Shown here piece by piece: positions 26,133 to 35,300 of a DNA stretch of 64,000 bases. Every line of letters starts with the position of its first letter. Within the stretch, counting starts at the first letter, position 1. Source of the DNA: JAVXNW01 sp036645575 (lineage in GTDB: Bacteria > Bacillota > Clostridia > Christensenellales > Aristaeellaceae); assembly GCA_036645575.1 (NCBI GenBank), contig JAVXNW010000002.1, positions 1 through 64,000 on the forward strand. Reading direction: 5' to 3'. The notes under the pieces are model-generated. The model had not been told where the DNA came from and searched no databases. It was given only the letters and a program-made list of their open reading frames with translations. Both the position numbers and the translations under genes were made by a program.

Positions 26133-27634
26133 TTTTTCGTCACCTTTCGAATGCAGTACGCGCCCAGCGCCAACACCGACATGAACTCAAGGCGCGCCAG
26201 CCACATGATGAGGATGTAGGTCAGTTTCAAAAACGCGGGCATGGCGGGGGAGGATACGCCGATGCTCAGCCCGACGTTTCCGGTGACCGACGCGGACTCA
26301 AACGCCGCCATCGCAAACGGGTAGCCCGCCAGCATCCCGGCAAGGGTGCCCAGCGTAAAGGTGATGATGTACGCGGTCACGATCAGAAACGCGCTCTTGA
26401 TGGTCGCGTCGCTCAGAACCACGTCCCGAATGTGGTGAATGCGCTGCTCGCACACGCGCGATTCGGGCAGCATCAGCCGCTTGACCTCGGTTTTGAAGGT
26501 GGAAAAGATGATGCCGGTGCGCAGCCCCTTGAATCCGCCCGCCGTCGAGCAGGCGCTGCCGCCCAGCAGCATCGAAATGGTGATCGCAAACAGCGCGATA
26601 TCGCCCCATTCGAGGTAGAACTGCCGCGCGTACACGGTCATAAAGCCGGTCGTCGTGTGCCCTGAAATCAGCTGATAAAAGCCCTTTCGGAACATGGCGA
26701 TCACGTTCGGGTACACGTTTTCGCGCATGAGCCCCAGCGTCATCACCAGCACCAGCAGCGTGCAGGTCGTGGCAAAGGTGACCGTCTCGATGTTTTTGCG
26801 CAATTCCTTTCGGTTGCCGGTCAATACCGCGTGGTGCAGCGCGAAGTTAAACGAGCCGATCACGAAGAACACCACGGTCGCCAGTTCGAAAAACGCGCTG
26901 TGGTAGTAGAGCACGTTTTGAGACATCGGCCCAAAGCCGCCCGTGCTCCACGCGGAAAAGTAGATCCACAGGCCGTGCAGAAACGCGCGACCGACCGGAA
27001 GCCCCGCGTTGATCGCCGCCAGCCACATGACCATGGTGCCAATCACCATGTAGACGAGGCTGATCGACCAGATGCGCCGCGAGGTGCTGACGGCGTTCGG
27101 GAACAGGCGCTCGTCTTTTCCCTCGCCCACGTACATCTTGTACGCGCCGCTCTGGTTCTTTGTGAGGAAGGTGAGCGCCAGCACCACCATGCCCTGCCCG
27201 CCCACAAACGTGAGCACATGCCGCCACATGTTGATGCCGACCGACAGGTGATCCATGTCCTGCACCAGCGTGACGCCGGTGGTCGTAAGTCCGCTCATCA
27301 CGTCAAAGCAGGCGTCCAGATAGGACAGGTAGTCACCCGACAGCGCGTAGGGCAGCGCGCACAGAAGCGTTCCCAGAAACCACGCGCCCGCCGCCGCCGC
27401 CATGCCCTCGCCAAAGCTCATGGACGCGTTGCGCCGCGCGTAGCCCAGCAGGATCATCGCGCACCCGACGATCACCGCAATCGACCCGGTCGCGCAGAAT
27501 ATGAGCGCAATGCGCCATTCGTGGTAAACGAGCGAGGACGCAACCGGCAGCAGTTGCAATGCGCCCAGCGCCGATAGGACGATTCCGACAAAATATACGA
27601 TCGTCAGCGCCCTGTTCTCCGTCTTTTCAATCAT
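26123..27634 (-). CDS. trkH: TrkH/KtrB-type potassium uptake subunit
   Basis: 503 residues. A superfamily of K+ transporters with four M1-P-M2 repeats. All four selectivity segments are visible: LTTTGVTL, STGGFGPM, HTTTGFM and VTGNVGLS. About ten membrane helices. It needs cytoplasmic RCK subunits, encoded just upstream (27979-29063). The C-terminal end overlaps the OB-fold-like gene. The 227 bases before its start contain a 45-bp tandem repeat and no other gene, so trkH may have its own promoter there or be read through from the micro-ORF. Confidence 0.94.
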   Translation of the reverse strand: MIEKTENRALTIVYFVGIVLSALGALQLLPVASSLVYHEWRIALIFCATGSIAVIVGCAMILLGYARRNASMSFGEGMAAAAGAWFLGTLLCALPYALSGDYLSYLDACFDVMSGLTTTGVTLVQDMDHLSVGINMWRHVLTFVGGQGMVVLALTFLTKNQSGAYKMYVGEGKDERLFPNAVSTSRRIWSISLVYMVIGTMVMWLAAINAGLPVGRAFLHGLWIYFSAWSTGGFGPMSQNVLYYHSAFFELATVVFFVIGSFNFALHHAVLTGNRKELRKNIETVTFATTCTLLVLVMTLGLMRENVYPNVIAMFRKGFYQLISGHTTTGFMTVYARQFYLEWGDIALFAITISMLLGGSACSTAGGFKGLRTGIIFSTFKTEVKRLMLPESRVCEQRIHHIRDVVLSDATIKSAFLIVTAYIITFTLGTLAGMLAGYPFAMAAFESASVTGNVGLSIGVSSPAMPAFLKLTYILIMWLARLEFMSVLALGAYCIRKVTKKCD

Positions 27635-27743
27635 TTCCCGTCCCTCTTTATCGGCTATTCTCTATTCGCCGCGTTCAAAAACAGCGGCGCGCGAGCGCCA
27701 CGCGCCCGTGCCCAGTTCGCGCCCGGTTAGCGCCCAATCCGCG

Positions 27744-27842
27744 CCCAATCCGCGCATTCGTCCGCGCCCGGTGCGCGGCAAATCTGTGCCCAATCCGCGC
27801 ATTCGTCCGCGCCCGGTGCGCGGCAAATCTGTGCCCAATCCG
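27744..27842. repeat. 45-bp tandem repeat
   Basis: Two full identical 45-bp units (27744-27788, 27789-27833) and the start of a third (to 27842), GC-rich, each with the self-complementary core GTGCGCGGC region. They sit in the noncoding gap between the micro-ORF and trkH. Confidence 0.85.
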
Positions 27843-27861
27843 TGCCCAGTCCGTCACCTAC

Positions 27862-27975
27862 TTAAAATAGGCACAGCGCCGACAGGATCAGCCCCGCGCC
27901 GATCACCGGCAGCGTGCAGACGACTTCGCTCAAAACGCCCTTGACGAGCTTTCCCAAATACACTTTGTTTTTCAT
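27862..27975 (-). CDS. 37-residue membrane peptide in the Trk operon
   Basis: The peptide begins MKNKVYLGKLVKG, has a hydrophobic second half (about residues 18-37, VVCTLPVIGAGLILSALCLF) and ends at TAA. GGAGGAAAG lies about ten bases before the ATG, and the ATG is three bases after the TrkA stop. A basic N-terminus with one C-terminal helix suggests a single-span membrane peptide with its N-terminus inside. It lies between an RCK gene and trkH, reminiscent of the ~29-residue KdpF that stabilises KdpABC. Homology to KdpF is not claimed. Codon use matches neighbouring genes. Confidence 0.7.
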   Translation of the reverse strand: MKNKVYLGKLVKGVLSEVVCTLPVIGAGLILSALCLF

Positions 27976-27978
27976 GGT

Positions 27979-28656
27979 TTACTTTCCTCCGATTTCGCTA
28001 AATCCGCCCAGCACTTCGGGCAGTTCTTCCTTGCGCCCCATGACGATCACGCTGTCGCCCGCCAGCAATTGCGTCTCGCCGCCCGGGATGATCGCCTCGT
28101 CCGCGCGCAGAACCGACAACAGGATCATGCCCTTGGGAAGGCCCAAATCCATCACGCGCTTCCCGGCAAATTTGCTCTCCGGCTCCACGGCCGCCTCGCG
28201 AATGCGCACGCTTTCCGACCTTGTGCGCAGCAACCGGTTGACGTCGGTCCAGTCCAGTTCTTGGTTGATGATGCCCGCGATGCGCGCCGTGCTGCTGACG
28301 ACCGAATCCACGCCCAGTTTTTCAAACACGCGAATGTTCTTGGGGTTGTTGACGCGCGATATCGTGCGCGGCACGCCGAAGTACTCCTTGGCGAATTGGC
28401 AGGCGACAAAGTTGTTCTGATCCTGCCCGGTCACCGCGATCAGCACCTGCGCGTGGGCGACCCCCGCCTCGCGCAGGCAGGCCACGTCCGTTCCGTCCGC
28501 ATGGGTCACCTCGACGTATTTTCCGCCCATTTCCGAGGCGATGCGCTCGCAGCACTTGGCGTCCTTTTCGATCATCATGACGTGGTGCTTTTGCGCAATC
28601 AGCGTCTTGACCAGATAGTACCCGACGTTTCCGCCGCCGACGATTGCGATTTTCAT
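27979..28656 (-). CDS. trkA: TrkA/KtrA RCK regulatory subunit
   Basis: 225 residues. An RCK_N Rossmann domain (VGGGNVGYYL, about 1-130) followed by an RCK_C domain (about 140-220). It gates TrkH/KtrB-type channels with ATP/ADP or NAD(H), and c-di-AMP in some Bacillota. The ATG overlaps the stop of the second RCK gene (ATGA). The micro-ORF and trkH follow. Confidence 0.93.
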   Translation of the reverse strand: MKIAIVGGGNVGYYLVKTLIAQKHHVMMIEKDAKCCERIASEMGGKYVEVTHADGTDVACLREAGVAHAQVLIAVTGQDQNNFVACQFAKEYFGVPRTISRVNNPKNIRVFEKLGVDSVVSSTARIAGIINQELDWTDVNRLLRTRSESVRIREAAVEPESKFAGKRVMDLGLPKGMILLSVLRADEAIIPGGETQLLAGDSVIVMGRKEELPEVLGGFSEIGGK

Positions 28657-29063
28657 TTATGCGCGCCTCCCGTCAGTTCTCCCGAAAACATATCGACCGC
28701 CAGCGTGGTCGGGCAGATGGTGTCAAAGCCCATTTGCTTGAGCACCGCCGCGCGCTCGGGGTCGTAGGCGCGCGTGACGACCGCCTTTACGTGGTAGAGC
28801 GCCCGCGCGATCTGCGAGGTCATCACGTTCATGTTGTCGTCGGGCGTAACCGCCGCCAGCGCGTCCGCCCGCTCGATTCCGGCGGTTTTGAGCACCTCTT
28901 CGTCGATGGGCATGCCCACCACGGTCATGCCGTTAAACCCCGCGCCCAACTGCTCAAAGCTCGCCGCGTCGCGGTCGATGATCGCCACGTTGTGCCCCGC
29001 CTCCGAAAGTTTTTTTGCGAGGTTGGCGCCCAGCTTCCCGCAGCCCGCAATGATGATATACAT
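28653..29063 (-). CDS. RCK_N-only TrkA-like protein
   Basis: 136 residues. Only the nucleotide-binding Rossmann RCK_N domain is present (AGCGKLGANLAKKL at the start, an acidic end of strand 2 in IIDRD). It lacks RCK_C. It could pair with the longer TrkA in a mixed ring under the channel. Short for a TrkA, but the start has a ribosome site (GGAAGACATG context with AAGGCGGAA upstream) and the end is a normal stop, so it is not obviously truncated. Confidence 0.88.
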   Translation of the reverse strand: MYIIIAGCGKLGANLAKKLSEAGHNVAIIDRDAASFEQLGAGFNGMTVVGMPIDEEVLKTAGIERADALAAVTPDDNMNVMTSQIARALYHVKAVVTRAYDPERAAVLKQMGFDTICPTTLAVDMFSGELTGGAHK

Positions 29064-29114
29064 GTCTTCCGTTCCGCCTTTCTTTCGCGGTTTTCGCGAT
29101 CTCTTCGCTTTCCG

Positions 29115-29459
29115 CTATTTCGCGCCATTGCCCGCGCAATCTTTTGCCTTGGCAAAATGATCTTCACAGTCTTCCTCGCAGTAGGCCGCCTTGCGCGCCT
29201 GATAGATCGCGCCAAACGCCTCCAAGTTCCACGCCGCGGGCCGGTAGGTCGCATCCAGCGCGCACGCCGCCCGAAAGTGCTTCATGGCGTCTGTGTGCCG
29301 CGCCTTTTCCTCGAGCAGCAGCCCCATCAGGTTATGCGGCGTCGCGTCGTGCGGGCAGCGGAACATCGCCTCGCTCAAAAGCACCTCGCATTCGTTCAAT
29401 CGCTTTTCGCGGATCAATTCCCGCGCCCCATCAATCACGTCGCGCAAACGCTCTTCCAT
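29115..29459 (-). CDS. TPR-like repeat protein
   Basis: 114 residues. Helical repeats with tetratricopeptide character (residues about 15-90; LNECEVLLSEAMFRCPHDATPHNLMGLLL and the following AMKHFRAACALDATYRPAAWNL). The C-terminus has a Cys/acid cluster AYCEEDCEDHF. ATG 29459 has GGGAG nine bases upstream; an in-frame ATG at 29468 abuts it. It is first in the minus-strand potassium cluster, 51 bases before the RCK_N gene, and diverges from the NYN gene. Probably a protein-interaction adaptor; role unknown. Confidence 0.7.
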   Translation of the reverse strand: MEERLRDVIDGARELIREKRLNECEVLLSEAMFRCPHDATPHNLMGLLLEEKARHTDAMKHFRAACALDATYRPAAWNLEAFGAIYQARKAAYCEEDCEDHFAKAKDCAGNGAK

Positions 29460-29634
29460 CGTTGACATCTCCCTTTCCGGCAGTCGGGTCTTTCTTTCCG
29501 GCGGTCGGGTCTTTCCTTGCGGCATTTGGTATGCTCGTATGATACCGCGAATCGTGCAAGGGTGCCGCTCAGACTTTCGCCACGGTGTAATCAATTTGTT
29601 AGTCTTCATGCAAAAAAAGGCATGGGGCTTTGTC

Positions 29635-29663
29635 TTGACAATTGCGCCCGAAGGCGGTACACT
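29635..29663 (+). promoter_or_regulatory. Consensus promoter of the NYN-LOTUS gene
   Basis: TTGACA (29635-29640), 17 bases, TACACT (29658-29663). Transcription should begin near 29670, which excludes ATG 29665 as the start codon and favours GTG 29707. Confidence 0.85.
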
Positions 29664-29706
29664 AATGAGAGAATGCAAAATTTGGATCGTGAATCGGGGT
29701 AAAACT

Positions 29707-30684
29707 GTGGGAAAAGCTAATTTCGCCGTATTTGTTGACCTAGAGAACGCGGGCGCGAAGGAATCCATGCTCACCAACATCATCGAGAAGGTAAAAATTC
29801 GCGGGGACATTCTGCTGGGCAAGGTGTACGGCTATACGGATCGCTATACGCAATTGCGCGAGTGCCTCCTGTCCAATACCTTTTACGTCGTGCCCTCCAT
29901 TCGCTATGGCAAGGCGCAAAAGAACAATCTTGACATTCAGCTGGTCATCGACGCGCTCGAAGTCGCGTACATGAACCCGCTGATCGACTCCTTCTGCATC
30001 GTCTCGGGCGACAGCGACTATACGCCGCTCGTGGGCAAGCTCAAGTCGATGGGCAAGCATGTGCTGGGCATCTCGCGCAGCGAGGTCGCCTCGGGCATAT
30101 TCATCAAGGCCTGCAACGAGTTCATCTTTCTGGAGTCAGTCGCGGTCAAAAAGCAGCCGCCGGTTCCGACCAGCAAGGAAAAGGAAGCGCCCAGCGACAT
30201 TCAGGAATTGATCACGCTGGTCGAGACCATATTGGCCGATCAGGACGAAGACGTGATGTTCGCAAGCGAGCTCAAAGACACGATCATGCGCCTGCGCCCC
30301 GACTTCAGCGAGCGCACCTACGGCTTTTCGACGTTTGGCAAGCTGCTCAACCAGCTGGGTGAAAAGTCCGCCAACCTCAAGGTGTGGACGGAGAACTCCG
30401 CGGTCAAGGTGAGCCTTGCCGGCAGCGACGCGCCCACCAAACAGTTGTGCAAGGCCAACTGGCTGGCCGCCTTCACCGATCAGCTCAACCGGTTCAAGCA
30501 GGACGGCTTTGAGCGAATCAACCCCTCCATTTTGAAAAGCGCGATACAGGGCGACTATCCCGACTTCGAGGAGCGCCAGATCGGCTTTAAGCGCTTCAGC
30601 GACGTCATGAAACAGCTCGAAAAGGAAGGCCTGCTCGTCGTCGAGATGGACGGCGCGCACACGATGCTGCTCAAGATCTGCTAA
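29707..30684 (+). CDS. NYN-domain ribonuclease-like protein with two LOTUS domains
   Basis: 325 residues. An N-terminal NYN/PIN-like domain (about 1-150) starts GKANFAVFVDLENAG and contains SGDSDYTPLV, the acidic residues of LabA/Limkain nucleases. Two OST-HTH/LOTUS domains follow (about 160-235 and 250-325), each with the G-F/FS-x-F-x-(K/D)(L/V)-(M/L)xQL pattern. LOTUS domains bind RNA, including G-quadruplex RNA. A regulatory RNA endonuclease is inferred. Start GTG 29707 has GGGG seven bases upstream and fits the promoter. It is a single-gene transcript with its own terminator. Confidence 0.85.
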   Translation: MGKANFAVFVDLENAGAKESMLTNIIEKVKIRGDILLGKVYGYTDRYTQLRECLLSNTFYVVPSIRYGKAQKNNLDIQLVIDALEVAYMNPLIDSFCIVSGDSDYTPLVGKLKSMGKHVLGISRSEVASGIFIKACNEFIFLESVAVKKQPPVPTSKEKEAPSDIQELITLVETILADQDEDVMFASELKDTIMRLRPDFSERTYGFSTFGKLLNQLGEKSANLKVWTENSAVKVSLAGSDAPTKQLCKANWLAAFTDQLNRFKQDGFERINPSILKSAIQGDYPDFEERQIGFKRFSDVMKQLEKEGLLVVEMDGAHTMLLKIC

Positions 30685-30725
30685 TGCGTCCGCTTGATGC
30701 GATGGATGAACATCCGGCGCGATAA

Positions 30726-30771
30726 ACGCGCAGGCCGTCTCCCCCACGGGCAATGGCCTGCGCGTCTTTTT
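30726..30771 (+). terminator. Terminator after the NYN-LOTUS gene
   Basis: ACGCGCAGGCC (30726-30736) and GGCCTGCGCGT (30755-30765) form a perfect 11-bp stem followed by CTTTTT. Confidence 0.9.
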
Positions 30772-30798
30772 AAGCCCAATCGCCCGAGTGTTCCGCTA

Positions 30799-30829
30799 GG
30801 GAACCGCTTGCCCGGCAAGGGCGGTTCCC
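30799..30829 (+). promoter_or_regulatory. Hairpin in the leader of the solute-binding protein gene
   Basis: GGGAACCGC (30799-30807) pairs with GCGGTTCCC (30821-30829). The loop holds a nested palindrome TTGCCCGGCAA. No T-tract follows. It lies about 35 bases before the start codon and could be a dyad operator or an mRNA leader stem. Confidence 0.45.
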
Positions 30830-30865
30830 CCCAAATGATACGCAAGATGATTCGGAGGTTTTTGC

Positions 30866-32347
30866 ATGAAAAAGGCTCGACGCGGCGCTTGGGCACTGCT
30901 CATTTTGACTTTGCTTCTGGCGCTCTTTCTTGGCGGGTGCAAGGACAATGCCTACGGCTTGAGTCCCAAAGATCCCGAGTCGCTGATCGTGTGGCACTAC
31001 TACAACGGCGCGCAGAAGGCCATGTTTGACCAGATGGTGACGCTGTTTAACGAGACCGTCGGCGCGGAAAAAGGCATTGCGATCGAGGCGTTCAGCCAGG
31101 GCGCGGTAGACGAGGTGAGCGCCCATGTGATGGACGCCATCCGGCAAAACGTGGGCGCGTCAAGCGTCCCCGACATCTTTGCCGCCTACGCGGACGCCGC
31201 GTACGACGTAAACCAAGCCGGCATGCTCGCGGAGATCGGGCAGTACTTGACCCCTAAAGAGCGCGAAGCCTACGTGCCCGCCTACATCGAGGAAGGCTCG
31301 TTTTATTCCGACAAGCTGTACATCATGCCGGTCGCCAAATCGACCGAGGTGCTGATCCTCAACGAGACCGACTACGACGCGTTTCAGGCGGCGACCGGCG
31401 TTTCGGACGCGGCGCTTGAGACGTGGGAGGGGCTTGCGCAGACCGCCCAGGCGTACTACGCGTGGACGGACGCGCAGACCTCGGTTCCGGACGACGGCAA
31501 GGCCTTTTTCGGGCGGGACGCCATGGCCAACCACCTGATCATCGGGTCGCTTCAACTGGGCGCGGAGCTTTTGCCGGTGGAAAACAACGTGGCGAAGCCA
31601 AACCTAAACCGGGCGGCGCTGCGCAGAATCTGGGACACCTACTACGTGCCCTACATCAGCGGCTATTACGCCTCGATTGGGCGCTTCCGTTCAGACGACG
31701 CCAAGACCGGCGACATCATTGCGCTGGTCGGCTCGACCAGCGGCGCGTCGTATTTCCCGCGCAACGTCACCCGCCCGGACGGGACCACCTACCCGATAAC
31801 AGCCAAGGTGCTGCCGCTTCCGAATTTCGAGGGCACGACGCCCTACGCGGTTCAGCAGGGCGCGGGCATGGCGGTGACCAAATCGACGCCCAAGCGCGAA
31901 TATGCCGCGACGGTGTTCCTCAAGTGGTTCACCCAGCCCGAGCAGAACCTGCGCTTTTGCGTGGGATCGGGCTACCTTCCGGTGCAGGCCAAGGCCAATC
32001 GCCGCGAGGCGATCGACGCGCAGATCGATTCGCTGAACGCGCTTGATACGCCGATCACCCCCTTGATGGTGGACGTCCTGCACGTGGGCGTCGATACGGT
32101 CATGACGTCTCACCTCTACACCGGCCGCGCCTTTGAGGGCGGCACCCAGGCGCGCGACGTCGTAAATTCCACGCTGCAAGACCGCGCGCAGGAAGACCGC
32201 GCGGGCGTGCTTGCGCAGATGGCGCAGGGCATGTCCCACGCGGACGCGGTCGCCCTGTACAATACCGACGCGCGCTTTGACGACTGGGTCGCCGTTTTTT
32301 CAAACGCGCTGACCGCCACCATCGAGGACGCCGCAAAAGGAGCGTAA
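30866..32347 (+). CDS. Solute-binding lipoprotein (family 1), orphan
   Basis: 493 residues. A signal peptide ends in the lipobox FLGGC (Cys25), so it is lipid-anchored on the outer face of the membrane. The mature part has the two-lobe family 1 extracellular binding fold used for sugars and oligosaccharides (SLIVWHYYNGAQKAMFDQMVTLFN start; AKSTEVLILNETDYDAF hinge region). No ABC permease or ATPase is nearby. GGAGG precedes the ATG. The GGDEF/EAL gene starts three bases after the stop, so it probably acts as a receptor for that protein rather than for import. Confidence 0.88.
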   Translation: MKKARRGAWALLILTLLLALFLGGCKDNAYGLSPKDPESLIVWHYYNGAQKAMFDQMVTLFNETVGAEKGIAIEAFSQGAVDEVSAHVMDAIRQNVGASSVPDIFAAYADAAYDVNQAGMLAEIGQYLTPKEREAYVPAYIEEGSFYSDKLYIMPVAKSTEVLILNETDYDAFQAATGVSDAALETWEGLAQTAQAYYAWTDAQTSVPDDGKAFFGRDAMANHLIIGSLQLGAELLPVENNVAKPNLNRAALRRIWDTYYVPYISGYYASIGRFRSDDAKTGDIIALVGSTSGASYFPRNVTRPDGTTYPITAKVLPLPNFEGTTPYAVQQGAGMAVTKSTPKREYAATVFLKWFTQPEQNLRFCVGSGYLPVQAKANRREAIDAQIDSLNALDTPITPLMVDVLHVGVDTVMTSHLYTGRAFEGGTQARDVVNSTLQDRAQEDRAGVLAQMAQGMSHADAVALYNTDARFDDWVAVFSNALTATIEDAAKGA

Positions 32348-32350
32348 GAA

Positions 32351-35300
32351 ATGGACGCAAAGACCCCGTCGCACGCACGGCAGTCGCGCAATACGATCCT
32401 CTCGCGGCTGCTCATCCCCGTCATGCTCATTATGCTCCTGCAGTCTTGTCTGCACATCGCGCTTCTGTGGCAGGGCGGCGTCATTTCCCATGCCGATCAG
32501 AACGCCTACGACGTGCTGCGCGAGCGGGTGAGCGGGCGCGCGCGCTACCTCGAAAACGACATGGTGCACAAGTGGAGCGCCATTGGCGAGACCGAGGCCG
32601 CGATCCTTGACACGCTGTCAAACGCGCTTGCGGGGACCCAATACGACATCACCGACATCGCCCACAACGCGGTGCTCAACAACCAGCTGGTCGAGCGGAT
32701 GGCGCCGCACCTCATCTACATGTTGCGCAAGAACATGGTGACCGGCGCGTTTGTGATGCTGGACGGCCCGGGCCTCACCCACGACCAGGCGGGGCTGTCG
32801 CGCGCCGGCTTTTACGTGCGCGATCCGGACCCCACGAGCTATTCCGACGATAACCTCGATCTGCTGGTCGAGCGGGGCATGCCGGCCACCGCCAAGCGCC
32901 TGGGGCTTACCCTCAACGCCTGTTGGGAGAGCACCTTTACCCTTTCGCCCGAGGAGGACAATCGCTTTTATTTCGAGCCACTGCGCGCCGCGAAGGCGGG
33001 CTCGTCGCGCAGTTCCGGACAGTATGGCTACTGGTCGGGCGGGATGAAGCTGGACGCAAACGACATTCCCTCGCTCACCTACTCGATCCCGCTGATCTGC
33101 GCGGGCGGCGCGGTCGTCGGCGTGATGGGCGTAGACCTAAGCGAAAGCTATCTGCGCAGCCTGCTCACCTACGATGAATTGCTGCCCGGCAAGGCGGGCG
33201 CCTACTGCCTCGCGGTCACAGAAAACAGCGGGCAGAGCTATCGGCGCATCATGTCAAACGGCCCGATGTACGCCCTCACGATGGGCGGGGCGGATACGTT
33301 CACGATCGGCAGCGAAATCTCCGCGTCCATCTACCACATGGCGGGCAGCGCGCCCGGGTACGGCAATGTGCTGGGCTGCATCAGCCCGCTCACGCTCTAC
33401 AATCAAAATACGCCCTTTTGCGCCCAGCAGTGGGCGCTCATTGGCGTGGCGGGTCAAAGCGACCTGCTCAATTTTTCCGATCAGCTGACCCGCATGGCGT
33501 GGGCGGTATCCGCGTTTTCGCTGTCGCTGGGCGTGTTGTGCGTGTATCTGGCCAGCCGGATGATGACGCGGCCGATCACGGAACTGGCGTGCAGCCTGCG
33601 AAAGAGCGACCCCAACCAGCCGATCTCGCTGCCCAAATTGGGCATTCGCGAAATCGACCAATTGACCGACTCGATCGAGACGCTGAGCGCCTCGGTGGCC
33701 GACTCGGCCTCCAAGATATCCAAGATCCTGTCGCTCACCAAGGACACCATCGGCGTCTTTGAGTCAAGCGGCACCGGCGACTACGTCTTTTGCAGCAGCA
33801 ACCTCTTTGCGCTGCTCGGTTGGCCCGATCCGCCCACCAGCAACGACGGCGTCTATCTGCGCAACGCGCTCTTTGACGCGCGCATGGCCGTTCTGGAGGC
33901 GCACTTGTTTGATGAGCAGGAAGGCATCTACCTCGTGACCAACGCTTCGGGCGCCTCGCGGTACGTGCAGCTAACCAAGCTCATGGAGCAAGAGAAGCTG
34001 CTGGGCGCGATCACCGACGTGACCAGCACCATCCTGACCAAGCAAAAGATCGAATACGAGCGCGACTACGACCTGTTGACGGGGCTTAACAACCGGCGCG
34101 CCTTTGAGCAAAAGCTGCGGCTGTTGTTTGCAAGCAGCGCGGCGCTCGGCCATTGCGCGCTCATCATGTGGGACCTGGACGACCTCAAGTACATCAACGA
34201 CACCTACGGCCACGATCTGGGCGACAACTACATCATCGCGCTGGCCGAGTGCCTGAGCACCTTCTCGCGCAGTGATTCCTGCGTCGTCGCGCGCCGCTCC
34301 GGGGATGAGTTCTACGCCTTTGTGCACGGCTATCCCGATCATCAGGCGATCGAAGAGGCGGTCGAGAACATCTGGCAGCACATCCTCACCCAGCCGTTTT
34401 TGCTGCCGGGCGGCATCGATTACCGCATCCACGTGTCGGCGGGCGTCTCTTGGTATCCCGAGGACGCGACCACTTGGCAGGAGCTATTGCGCTATGCCGA
34501 CTACGCCATGTACAACGTCAAGCACACCGGCAAGGGCAACCTGCGCGCCTTTGACAAGGCCGCTTACCAGAGCGACCAGTCGCTCCTGTACGGCACGGAA
34601 TCGCTCAACGAATTGATCGAAAAGGCGCATGTGCGCTACGCCTTCCAGCCGATCGTATCGGTGGGCACGCAAACGGTCTACGGCTACGAGCTGCTGATGC
34701 GCCCGGAGAGTACGCAATTCCCCTCGCCTAGCGACGTGCTGCGCATCGCGCAGGCGCAGACAAAGCTCTACCAGATCGAGCGGATCACTTGGGTCACCGC
34801 ACTGGCCGCGTTTGTCGAGCGCGTGCGCGCGGGCGCCATTGCCCCCGATCAATACGCGTTCATCAACTCCATCGCGAGCCAGAACCTGACGCAGGCGGAC
34901 CTTACGCTGATTGAGCGCACCTACGCGCCCTACCTCAAGCGGGTGGTGGTCGAGATCATCGAGAGCGAGCCGGGCACCGATCAGAACGTGCGCGACAAGG
35001 CGGAAGTGATCAAGCACTGGGGCGCGCAGACCGCGATTGACGACTACGGCGTGGGCTACAACAGCGAGGCCTCGCTCATCTTCCTGTCGCCTGACCTGGT
35101 GAAACTCGATATGTCCATCGTGCGCGGCATCGACAAAAACCAGAACCTGCAAAACCTGGTGCGCAGCATCATGGGCTACGTGCGCACGCGCGGCGTGCGC
35201 GTCATCGCGGAAGGCGTCGAGACCGAGGGCGAGATGCGCGAACTCGTGCGTCAGGGCGTCGATTTCCTGCAGGGCTACTACTTGGGTCGCCCGAATTTCG

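Noticed and set aside
27744..27842. CRISPR array candidate
   Set aside because: Units are contiguous with no spacers; it is a plain tandem repeat.
28653..29063. Truncated trkA pseudogene
   Set aside because: It has a proper start, stop and coupled overlap; RCK_N-only proteins exist, so I treat it as intact.
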